Below the pieces are notes generated by a model, which was given only the letters and a program-made list of their open reading frames with translations, did not search any database and had not been told where the DNA came from. Of a DNA stretch of 64,000 nt, positions 26,601 through 38,600 are shown one piece after another. A program made the position numbers and the translations under genes. Source of the stretch: Aurelia coerulea (Eukaryota; Cnidaria; Scyphozoa; Semaeostomeae; Ulmaridae); NCBI GenBank assembly GCA_039566865.1, contig CM076955.1:5024501-5088500 (forward strand), read 5' to 3'. Each line of letters begins with the position of its first letter. The first letter of the stretch is position 1.

Positions 26601-29600
26601 AAAAGTCGTGGGATGACACCGAATCTAAAGTAAAGGAAGCAATTAAAGATAAACTTGGGATTGACGATGAAATAAAGATTGAACGTGCCCATAGAATTGG
26701 AAATCGTTTTAACGATGATGGTAGACAACGTCAACGACAACGGGATGGCACACGTTCAAATAATGGGCCTAGACCCATTGTGGCTAAGATTGAATCATGG
26801 AAGGTAAAGGAAAATATCGTGAAGAAGGCAAGGGAAATTAAACCAGATGGCTTGAGGTTCTACAGTGATTTTTCACAAAGAACACTGGACCGCAGACGTA
26901 GCCAAATTCCTGCTTTGCAGGCAGCAAGAAGTCAAGGGAAAGATGCCTTCTTTGTAGTGGATCGTCTTGTTATTCGCAACAAAAGAAATGAGTGGCATGG
27001 TCGCCGTGGTGGGGCATGGAATACCACTCCCAATGTAGAGCCTGATAATGCTGCCAATTCTTCCGCAGAAAATGAAGTTTTTTTCAACACAGTTTCCAGT
27101 GACAAGGACTGAGAGGGAAGTAATCTTCTTCACTAAGAATGTGAACAGTGAACTTCCAAACTCTTGTTGTGTTTCTATCACTATTTTCATGGATTTTTTT
27201 TTTTCAGCTCTGTTGCTTCATTTGTTTTAGATAATCACATTGCCAATGCCTAATTGCCTAGCAAAGAATCAACCAAAAGCCCCTAAGGATCCATGTGGTT
27301 TTTGTCATAAAAATGTCAATGTGAATTTCAGACGGTTATTCTGCATGAGATGCAATTTTTGGAATCATATTAAATGCAATGGGACAAGTGTGAATGAATA
27401 TAACACTTTAGTTAAGGAGGGTAAGGACAGTCCATGGCTATGTGCTAAATGCTCAACAAAGGAACGCGAAGAAACGTTCCCTTTTTGTAGTGTGTCTGAT
27501 GATGTTTTTGCAAATATGTTTTTTTGGATACCCCCTCTTTTAGTGACACAATACCAACGTTTGATGTATGTTCAAGGCTTACCAATCTGCCAAATCTAGG
27601 TGACTATGATATTGATGAGCAGATGCCGCAAAATATTGACTCTCACTACTTTTCTTTGCAAGAGTTGTCCAAATCTTTTTCTAAATCTTCTTCTTGTGAT
27701 GAGCTTTCTATTTTTCATTCAAATATACGGTCTTTAAAACTTCTTAGACTATCTGATCTTTTTCAGCTTAAACTTCTCACTTTTGTCTTTGAAACTGTAT
27801 ATAGATCATCGCCGAGTTGCTTCCATGACTTTTTCCTATTGAATTCATCCATGCATCAGTATAACACTAGACAGGCTAGTAAAGGTGATTTGTTTCTTGC
27901 TCGAAAGAACACCCTTCAATTTGGGCTCAACTCCATTCGATATAAAGGAGCTAAGCTTTGGAATGAAATCCCTGTTGAATTAAGAAACTCTCACTCGAAA
28001 GCTTCATTCAAAACCAAGGTAAAGATCTACTTTTTGTGCCACAATTACACCCAGTAATTCACACTTTATTATATGTGTCTTTCTGCACCAGTTTCAAATA
28101 ACATCTATAGAAAAGTCAATTTTCTTTTTCAGATAGGGGGTGTTCCCTCCTCGATTAGCTTGCCTATTGAGGGAGCTCCTCCTTTAAGAAATTCCCCTAA
28201 TCTCATTATGGCTCTTCATACTTACCTATTTAGTCTGTTTACATTTGCCCTAAGTATCATCCTGTGTTTTTTCAATGTTATTTGTTGTATTTTATTTTAA
28301 ATTCATATTTGTTAATTAGATAGGCAGGTATGTAGAGTTATAACATGTATTAGATGGATTTTTAAAATGAAATGAACTGAACTGAACTGAGCTTTTTGCA
28401 GTATGATTCAAAACCAGGTAGCCCTAAAAAGAGCTAAATTTGCTTATTTTTAAACCACTTGCAAGATCAGCTATGTCTTGCATAATAATTTGGTCTTTGA
28501 TCTACTTAACAAAAACAGAAAGTTGAAGATCGGCCGTGTAATCAAATGTTCGTGATTTTTCAAACGGGAGTACTTTTTTGGGACACCCGGTAGTTTTGAA
28601 GTTGTAACGTTGAAGGTGAAGGTGAAGTTGCGTTTTTTAGCACCAAGTGCTGGGATCGCAGAAGTAGAGAAGACCTAATCGAGTCTGGGACCCCTTGTCA
28701 TGACGCTCAAGTGGTTGGGCTTTACCGGGGATCGAACCCTGTTCGCCTGACTGTTTTGGCTGTAATCTCAGAGGATTACACCACTGCGCTACAACACTTT
28801 CAAAGAACTTCAAACCTTTGTAGAACTTCAAAAACTGAGTATTTTAATGGTGGTGATATCGATTTTCCTCAATCAGTTTAGAATTCATGGAGCTTGTAGT
28901 GTTTGTAAAAGCTTCAGATGCCTTCTCTCGTACATTCTTTCACAAAACTTGAAAATGCAGTAATTCTGAAAACAATCATGACAATAAAAGTGCTCTCTCT
29001 TTCTCTGTCTCTGGGATTATGGCAAATTATATAAATTCCCGTCGACCAATTCAGTTGAAAGAACCGAGCAATAACAAACATTTTATACATCTCATTTAAA
29101 ATTTTTGCAAAGATTTGAGACCTATGCTGTGTATAATAGGACTTGCATAATCAACTGAGAAAATCTGTTGCATAAAGAAATTAATCGACCGAAATCAGTG
29201 ATTAAAACGTTGTTTGGTAGCTAAATAGCTAGGCTAAATCGCTACTATGTTTACTACTTTTATTGAGATCGCAATGTGGCAAAAATTAGAATTTTGTAAG
29301 AGATTTAGCTGCAAAGTCTGGCGAGGGGTCATTTTTTAACTGCGAACTTTTTGTGCCTCCCCCCCCCCCCCCCACTTGCTCATACTAGTACTGAGCGAGT
29401 AGGGCGGGTGGGTGGTTAGTAGCGATTACTAGGACTCAATCGTAATCAGTCTAAAGCTTACTACCTTAAATCTGTATAAAATAGCTTGTCAGATTGATTT
29501 ATGATAATAAATCTCTTCAGTTTACAATTGGACCATTTGCTGCGGTCAGTGTAGTAGATATGGTATCTGGAGGTATTGAAAAGTCGAACGTTGCACATAT

Positions 29601-32600
29601 AATGCATTTGATATTCTTGGTCATTGATCCGATGTATTCATTGGCTGGTGGATTGTATTACATAGCACGGGTAAGTTTTCCACAGGGTGAGTCATAACGT
29701 TTATCATAAAAGCTCTATTTACCGCTCTCTCTGTTAAGCCCCCTCTCTATTTAGCCCCCCTCTCTATTAAGCCCCTCTCTATTCAGCCCCCTATCTATTA
29801 TGCTCCCTGTCTATTTAGCCACCCTCTCTATTTACCCCCCTCTCTATTAAACCCCCTCTCTATTTAGCCCCCTATCTATTAAGCCCCCTATCTATTAAGC
29901 TCCCTCTCTATTTAGCCCCCCTCTCTATTAAGCCCCCTATCTATTAAGCTCCCTCTCTATTTAGCCCCCTATCTATTAAGCTCCCTCTCTATTTAGCCCC
30001 CCTCTCTATTAAGCCCCCTCTCTATTTTGCACCCCCCTCTCTGTTAAGCCCCCTCTCTATTTAGCCCCCCTCTCTATTAAGCCCCCTCTCTATTTAGCCC
30101 CCTATCTATTAAGCTCCCTCTCTATTTAGCCCCCTATCTATTAAGCCCCCTCTCTATTTAGCCCCCCTCTCTATTTAGCCCCCTTTCTATTAAGCCCCCC
30201 TCTCTAATAAGCCCCCCTCTCTGCCAAAGTTTGAAATAAGTCCCCCTCCACTTATATCAGATTCCAGCAGATACAAAAGGTTTCCCCATTTTAGCTAAAC
30301 AAGTTTGCATGTTAATTTTGATATGGGGCACAGATACATCATTCCGGGCCAGTTCATCCTCCTAATTGGAGAAAAAGTGCAGAAACGTATTGGAAGAACA
30401 AGGGCAGATTTTGTAATACAATAGCATGAGTTGCTTTTGTTGACACCTCAATTCAAAGCGATTAGCGATTGTAGACAAAGGAAATTCTCAACCAGTAAAT
30501 CAAAACAAACAAAGCCGCAAAAGTTTCTCTGAAACTAGGGTAGCTAGCTCGCCCGTTGTGCATTCCAGAAATTGGTTTTAAGGGCAAACATGAGCATAGA
30601 TCGAAAGAAGAAGGATGCATCTACACATCTGCCGCGGGCATTTTATTTGTTTGGTTCAAAAGCCGTTTGGGAGGCAATTCAATTCTCTTATTCTTTTGGG
30701 TGTTATCAAAACATTTACTGCTCAGCTTTTGGACCAAAGAAATAAAATGCCCGCGGCACATGTGTAGATATATCCTTCTTCTTTCGATCTATGCTCATGT
30801 TTGCACTTAGAAATGATTTCTGGAATGCAGAACGAGCGCGCTAGCTACCTGGGTTTCAGAGAAACTTTTGCAGCTTTGCTTGTTTTGACTTACTGGTTGA
30901 GATAATTTCCTTTGTCTGTGATTGCTAATCGCTTTGAAGTGAGGTGTCAACAAAAGCAACTCATGCTATTGTATTACAAAATCTGCCCTTGTTTATTGGA
31001 AGTCATTGCTGTCAGGCAGAAATATTGGAGATATTGTTTCGTGATTTTAGTGCTGTTTTTGTAGGTTTCTTGGAAGCGCGTTCTCGAGAAAATCCCTCAT
31101 AATTTCATAACAGACTGGCCGATTTCAGTCAGGTAAATTTTAATCTGGATGTGAACATATCCATCGTAAAATAGTATCTTTGCCAATGTTAATGTGTTGC
31201 TACCCAGGGAGCAGTGGCTGTTTGAATGGGGTTGTTTTTGGAGTAGATTTTTTATTTTAATGCGGTAGATTTTTTGATAGAGGAGAAACTAACTTAGAGT
31301 TGTGAATTTATTTCACTGTGAAGGCCTAGCCCAGGCCTCTTTACGGCTGTACAGCATTGACCTTCTTCGCTGATTGTCGCCTTCACGCTAAATTGTTTAC
31401 TTTCCCATAGCATAGGGCTCAAATCTCTCAAATCTTTAAAAAGGTGGGTGTAAAATTCTATTTCATTTTTCTTTGAATTGAATGGCTTGAAAGGAACTTA
31501 TAGTACTTGGTTGTAAATCTGCCATGGAAATTTTTTGATATTTTAATATTTTTCAAAATGGCGGCAATTTAGTTATTTTTGAAAAAATTGATGGAAAATT
31601 TTGAAAACATTTAAATCATCGTAAATCCTAAACCAAAGGAGAATAGATCATATAACTTTCAATAGTTTATGAAGGCCTACAATAGGGTGGCAAGCAGAAA
31701 TTGTTATCTTTTCTGGTTTAGGATTTAGAAATTTGATGACTTCATAGCCTCAAATTTAATACATGCCGCCATTTTGAAACTAATCAAGATATCACTAAAT
31801 TTCCACGGCAGATGTACAGCAAAAACGCTAACGTCCTTCCAAGCCATTTAATTCAAAGGAAACTGTGATAGAATTTTACACCAACCTTTTTAAAGATTTG
31901 AGCCCTATGTTCTTTCCCATTAGATTTAACAAAAATTTGACTAAATTTTCAGGTTTGGAGAATGGAGTCACTAAAGGCGCAAGACAATAATGTAAAAATT
32001 CCTGCAAGCAAATACTTTGAATTGTCACTGGAAAATGGTTTCCCTTCCACGTTGATTTGCGTAAGTTAACGTACTACAATTTCTCTCTTGTTTTCATTGG
32101 TTGGAATGTTTTGTTGAATTTATAGAGCTGCTTTAAACTTCTGGATTCCTTTAGATTTTAACAACGCTCGAAGTCATGACAAAAACGTGTAAGATGGTTT
32201 AATTCATATTTTCAGGGCAGCCTTTATTTTGTGTTTACTCTATCAAAGATCTGTCTCAAAGTAGATGTCAAATGAGATTTGCGACGACGTAAAAGTAGTG
32301 CTGATGCAAAGCTCTTCGGTTGTTTTTATTCATGCGTGAGCATTTTCTCCTAGCAACCTATTTGAAACAGACTTTTGATGTGTTAATTCACAACTTAGTT
32401 TTTGAAGTAGCAAATAGTTGTAATTTAACTGAAAATTTATTTAGATTGTTACTGCAGTTTAAGATGTGAAGAAAATTTATAATATACTTTAACGTTCTTT
32501 TGGGAAATCGAAATATTTTTATAAAATTTTGGACATTGACTTCAAGAGTAAGAATGACAACACAATTGAATTGAACATTTTAATTTCCACATGTTAAGCT

Positions 32601-35600
32601 TCACTGTCAATTGTATTCACATGGTACGTCCAATGAAACCTATGCTATGGATACTTTTCATTCTTTCAAATCTTTCTGATGATCTTACATCCAGAAGATG
32701 TTGTCATTGCTGCCATAATGCAGGGAGTTTGATGAAATAAAGGAGCAATTGAGTACAGGCATGACTTTTCTGTGAAAGGGTCCTCAATTCATGGTACTGA
32801 GATTTGAAGAAATTAATTTCCTTTTCGATAATTAGTTGTCATCGAATTTAGGACAAGTAAAGTTGTTAGACATTTTAAATTTGGAACATCAAATTTTGGG
32901 ACATTGTACCGGGTGCCCCCCCAAAACAGTACTCCTGTTTAAAAATCACCAAACGTTGGTTATCAAACATTTGATAAATGTTTCTTTTTGACTTGTTTTG
33001 TCAAGGACCCAAAAATATTTATAGATGCTAATTTTTGCTTTTGATGCAACGAGGTAGAAAATTTACACGTTGAATAACCTTATTTTGAGCTCTACTTTTT
33101 GAGAAAAATGCTCAATCTTGCCTAACAGTAAACATTTTCAGGTTTTTCGTCGTCTTTGAAGTCCCCAATGAGAGTGTGCATTTCTTTCTGTCATTCATGA
33201 CCAAACTAGAAGCTTTATATGGACAAAGAACTTGCTATGGCAAGCATAAATGCTTTGTGAAGTATGTTTCAAAACCAGGTAGCCCTAAAAAGAGCTAAAT
33301 TTGCTAATTTTAAACCAATGGCAAGATCAACTATGTTTGGGAAAATAATTTGATCCTTGATCTATTTGGCAAAAATGAAAATTGAAGATCGGTCATGTAA
33401 TCAAATTTTGGTGATTTTTCAAACGAGAGTACTTTTTGGGACACCCGCAATGATTTTCAAAGCCCAAAATGGCACACTGCCGCATCCTCTGTATTGAATT
33501 TACCCCGAGATTTTTTTATTCTTTTACAGTTAACAATTCAGCTGCTTCTCTTCTCATACCTCGTTGCTGTGCTTGATCAATGGAAAGCTGGGGGTGTGAG
33601 AATGTTTCCCTTATCTTTATGTGGAGGAAAAGGGTTAGTTCCTTAAATTTATGTAGGGCAACCTGAATGCATTCGACATTTGCCGAAATATGCAGATATC
33701 AATCAACAATCAAATCCATCAAACTATAAGTTATTTTATTTTGCTGGTTGAGCCAAGGGCGCCTACCTTGTAGGAAGTGTGTTTATTCCCGGTACTGTAC
33801 GAGTAGTAATTGGTGTCCTATGACCCAGTCCCGTTAATCTGTGTCAGGGAATTTCAAATTCTAATGTCTGTTAGAGTTGACCAATCAAAAATCACGCTGT
33901 CTGATTCCCTGTGGCCAGATCGTATAACAAATGATATCGTGTTACATAATCAACGGAATTTGAAACCACAAAGTTATTCATACGTCATCTTGACCTTGAG
34001 AGGACTGACGCTGTGTACTGCTTGGTCACGGTACGGTTCTAGGACACTCTCTGTACTGGGTCACAGGACACCAATTACTCTACAGTACTGGGAATGCAAC
34101 TTTAGAAACACACTTCCTACAAGGTAGGCGCCCTTGGTTGAGCAAGAAAAAACGTTTCACGAAGTAGATCGCTCATTGATTCCTGAAACCAAACGTTAGT
34201 GACAAATTTACCATATCGTTAAAATTCATCATATCGTTAAATGTTATTGCTACTTTTCCTTTAAAGCTGTTTTAAAAGTGTTTCCAAGAGCTGTTTTAAA
34301 GGAAGCTTTTTTATTTCCTCTTCTTTTCAAAGTCTTTGTGTTGACAAAGAGTCATAGTTTTCTATGTTGGCCTCTGTTTATTCCCAGTACTGTTTTCGTG
34401 ACCCAGTACACAGAATTTGTCCTGTCAAGGCCAGGATGACGCGACGTTACAATAATTTTGTGGTTTCAGATTTCGGTGTTGATGTAATACGAGATCAACT
34501 GTGATACAAGATGACCACAGGGAGCCAGACAGCGTGATTTTTGATTGGTCAACACTAACAGACGTTAGAATTTGTAATGTCATACACGGATTAACAGGAC
34601 AGCAAATACTCTGTGTACTATGTCACGAAAACAGTACTGGGAATAAACACAGTTCCTACAAGGTAGGCGCCCTTGATTGGAGCTAAGATCAACGCGCTCA
34701 AGGTATGCAACAAGGAACTGCCAAGATCTTCAGGTCCTAAGACCAAACACAGAACATGCAAAAAAGGCCTTTGAATATTCGGCTTTAAAATCGTGGAATA
34801 ATACGCCTGTTGATATACGAGAGGCTTCCACTCTCGGTTGCTTCAAAAATAACTGAAAACACATCTAGTGCCTGATCAAAGACGTTAATTTCAAAACACA
34901 ACCCCCTGGAAGAACAGCAATATTAACGATTTGCTTAATAAATGATCTTGGACTTCATTTTTGTTTTTATGAGATTGTATATAGGTATTATTCTGAGGGG
35001 TTTATTTTCGTGTTTGAATATTTATTTGTATTATATCATTTACCATATTTATCATGTTTCTATGAATTTGTTATGATAATTGCATTTTGTTATTTAGGAA
35101 CGGGGGACATCACCCTGCGAGAGTTAATTCCTCACCAACAGCTGAGCATAAAGTCAATGATGACGTCAAGCAGGAAATAAATAAAGTGAGGCATCTTTGT
35201 CAACAATCGGCGCAGTCAGAAAGAGCTGTCGTTGTTGAGGTTGGTATGACTTTGTTAAAGGACAAGTCCGGGGTTGGTATGATTGGTGATAAGATACAAG
35301 ATAATACTGTTATGAATGATGTATGATACTTTTTTCCACTATTTTTCGCCTTCTCCTTGTGAAATTACGTATTCAAATAAGCAATTTGAGCGAAGTGACG
35401 TCATATTGCGCAAAGAAAATAAGGCTATGTGATTGTTTTTGCCTCTTTATCGTTCCAAGCCGCTTTATCGAGTTCTAATGCCATTTTCAATGCAAGAGTA
35501 CACGATAAAGAGGCTAGCAGAGATCAAGAGGCGAAAAACAATCACGCAGCCTCGTTTTAGTTTGCACGATATGACGTCACTTCGCTCAAATTGCTTATTT

Positions 35601-38600
35601 GAATAAATAATTTCACAAGGAGAAGGTGAAAAATAGTGGAAAAAAGTATCATACATCATTCATAGCAGTATTATCTTGTATTTGATCATTAATCATGCCA
35701 ACCCCGGACTTGTCCTTTAAAATAAAAACTGAGGTTCCATCCAATCAATTGTAAGCATCCACTACTAAGACACTGACCTGCAAGAAAATTGAATGTGATT
35801 TAAAGCTGGTCATGAAAGAATAAATTGGATAGAAAAGACAACTAGACTGTCTTATTCATGGTGTCATCAGCTTTACAGAAAACAGTGAAAATGTTTTCCA
35901 ATGGACCTAATTGCAATGCTATTGCTTTCAACTCAACCCTCATTTGTACTATGTAAACGAGAAAAGGAAGAGATGAAATCCAATAATAGCTTCAAGTCTC
36001 TACAGGTTTTCCCAAAAAAATTGTTTGACGTTTGATTAAATATCAAAAGACAACGAAATAATGAACGGGCTCCATGGTAAGATAACCACGTTGCTGAGAT
36101 TTTGAATTTATTTTTTACACCAGAAGCTGGCAAATCCGCTAAAAATTCTTTGAGCTACAAGCTTTTGAAGTTCAATTTTGAAACCAGGCGCCCCTAAGCA
36201 TTTATAGCGAAAGCAGAATCCCATTTATTTAAAGCAAACCAAATGGATTTTGAAAAGCACTTTCGATAAACTAGCTTTCTCCTACATTAAATCAAGGTTA
36301 TGGATGCTTAGAGGAATCCCGTTGAGCACAATTTGAATTGACCCGTCTCTGATCGATTAAAGTTTTCATTTAATGTTTACGGATACTTGCAATCTTAAGT
36401 AAATTATTGCACTGGTTCAAAGAATTAGATTCCTTTCGAAGTCCCATTTGGTTCGTTCTGATATCAACGAGAGATATGACATTGGATAGTCTTCTTTTAC
36501 CTCAACGAAGGACCTATTGCAAGTGAAGTGCCTCTCGTAAATGAAGGGCCCCTTGTAAGTGGAGGGCCCCTTGTGCAACAGCTTCGGCTGAAGGGCAACC
36601 CTCCTTAGATACATGAAATCAATCAATCAAATCAATGAGAGTCAAATTTTATACAATATCGCAAATCAGGGATTTCTTGTCGAAACGACTGTTTTGTTAA
36701 ATGATATTGCTTAAAAAGAGATGTTTTCATGCCGTAATCAGCTGGTCGTATTTCTCTCTCTTCGAAGAACGAGATAATGATTATCTACCGTTTGTCCCAA
36801 AAAAATGTACTCCAACAAAATTTCTTTTGATTAAATTTCCTTTTGATTTGTTTTATCGATGACCCAAAACTTTTGAAGCAAAATAGTTTGGTTTATCAGA
36901 ACAATAATACATAAAATTGCGGTACTGAAGTAATGAAATGATGAAAAGGTAAATAAAAGATAGGTGTGAGTTATTCGCCATCTTTGCGCCGTTCCAAGGC
37001 TGCCCAAGCAAGCCACTGTAACGTAGCACTGCGCAGCAAAGCTGCGGCTAGCGTTTTTTTTTTGTAAATGTAGAGCGTTTTTTAGGTACAATTGTCCACT
37101 GATCCTTCCACGAGAAGCGTTTCCGGATTTAAGAGTTAAGGCCCAAGAGTCAAAATTTTCAGATTTTTCATTGTCCTTGAAGTTTCCGATGGTAGTGTGC
37201 ATTTCTTTCGTTCTTTAATTTATGAACAAATCAAAAGCTTGACATGCACAAAGAATTTGATCTCGTAATCATCAGTGCTTTGTGAAGCATGATTCAAAAG
37301 CAAGGAACCCTGAAAAATCTACATTTTCTAGTTTTTAAATCAGCTACAAGATCAGCTTTGTATGGGCAAATAATTTGATCCTTGATCTTCTTCACAAACA
37401 AAGAAAATTTGCTGATTGGCCATGTAATCAAATTTTGGTGAATTTTCAAACAAGAGTACTTATTTGGGACATCCGGTGTTACATTTATTTGGTCCTTGAA
37501 ACGAATACAGTAAAAGAGCATTTAAAATCAATAACATAATCAAAGTTTGATGATTTTCCAAACGGTGGAAGCTTCATACTCCGCCGGTATATCAAGAAAA
37601 TTTTACGTTTAGATCTTTTTTCATTTGCAATCATTTTCTAATTGAATTTTGCAGGGATTAAAGAAAGAGTTTGGAACGAAGCGAGTCGTCGATGATCTTT
37701 ACATGGATGTGGAGCACAATGAAATATTTGGTCTGCTTGGGCCTAATGGAGCTGGAAAGACTACTGCATTGAGTGTTATGACAGCGGATTGTGTTCCTAC
37801 AGCAGGGGAGGTGAGTTGCATTGCATCACTGTTTTGTTCCGTATGAGGTTAGATCGTATAAACTTACTTTTGTTTGGTGTTGAATGAACAGATTCGTATG
37901 GAGCTTGAAAGATATGCTATGGAATACTCCAGACGATGATTTAAAGGGTCTGTTTCATCCAGCATGCCTTGCACGTGCCATCTCTTGGTTGGCCTTTGTT
38001 GCCGCCATTTTCATGGCCCATGAAAATGGCGGACAACAAAGGAAAATCAAGAGACGGCACGTGCAAGGAATACTGGATGAAACAGACCCTTTAAAGGGGG
38101 TCAGTCGTCAAACAGTAAACAAATCCGTAAACTCGCACGTGTTGGGGATTATCCATCGTTCATCCATTGTTCTCTGCAGTTTGTTTGGTGGCTTCACCCA
38201 AGCCACCAAAAAGTGACCGTTAAAAATCCACTTATATCCGAGCAATCGTAGAAGATATGAATGTTTGGTTTGTTCCTTAGTGAAGTACAGGGATTAATGC
38301 CCAAACAGCAACTTTCATTTTGAAAAAATAGGAAAATCCTGTGTGATCTCACCTTTCAAAAAACTGCAAAAATCATCGTTTTGTTTACATTTTGACGACG
38401 GAGCCCCTTTAAAGAATAAGAGTCTGTTACAGCTTTCAAAAAGGAAATTAAAATTGGGATGGAACCAGTGGCCTTTGTGCAATTTGTAATAGACACTGGA
38501 TTCCTTTGATAGATCTTTAACTAGTCTACAAAAGACCCTGGATCGAGCGATATTTTTATATATTTTTATATGAGAAGGTCCATTGATATTTATAACATTG

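Larger units (their letters stand above)
26073..28391 (+). mobile_element. Internally deleted LINE (CR1/L2-like): ORF1 plus both ends of ORF2
   Basis: Bounded by the family E copy on both sides and ending in an ATGAAATGAACTGAACTGAA tail. It keeps an intact ORF1 (26243-27112), the PHD-finger start of ORF2 (27246-), and the last 100 residues of ORF2, but the endonuclease and reverse-transcriptase body is missing at about 27740. It could only move with enzymes supplied by a full-length relative. Confidence 0.85.
25769..28590. mobile_element. TA-flanked MITE family E, split by a LINE
   Basis: ccgggtgtcccaaaaaagta at the left, its inverse (gtacttttttgggacacccgg) at the right, TA on both sides. 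The uninterrupted copy at 32909-33447 shows that about 50 bases of the host were lost when the LINE entered between 26073 and 28391. Confidence 0.82.
25575..29130. repeat. Foldback family H, outer shell of a nested stack
   Basis: The left arm (ggggctcaaatctttgcaaa to ataattacagcatttat, 25595-25766) is mirrored at 28930-29115 (atgcagtaattctgaaaac ... tttgcaaagatttgag). Between lie the family E MITE (25769-28590) and a SINE. The shell is non-coding. Confidence 0.72.

Noticed and set aside
28700..28800. A functional tRNA gene
   Set aside because: Both internal promoter boxes are present but the acceptor stem does not pair, and a non-tRNA body follows, so a SINE is the better reading.
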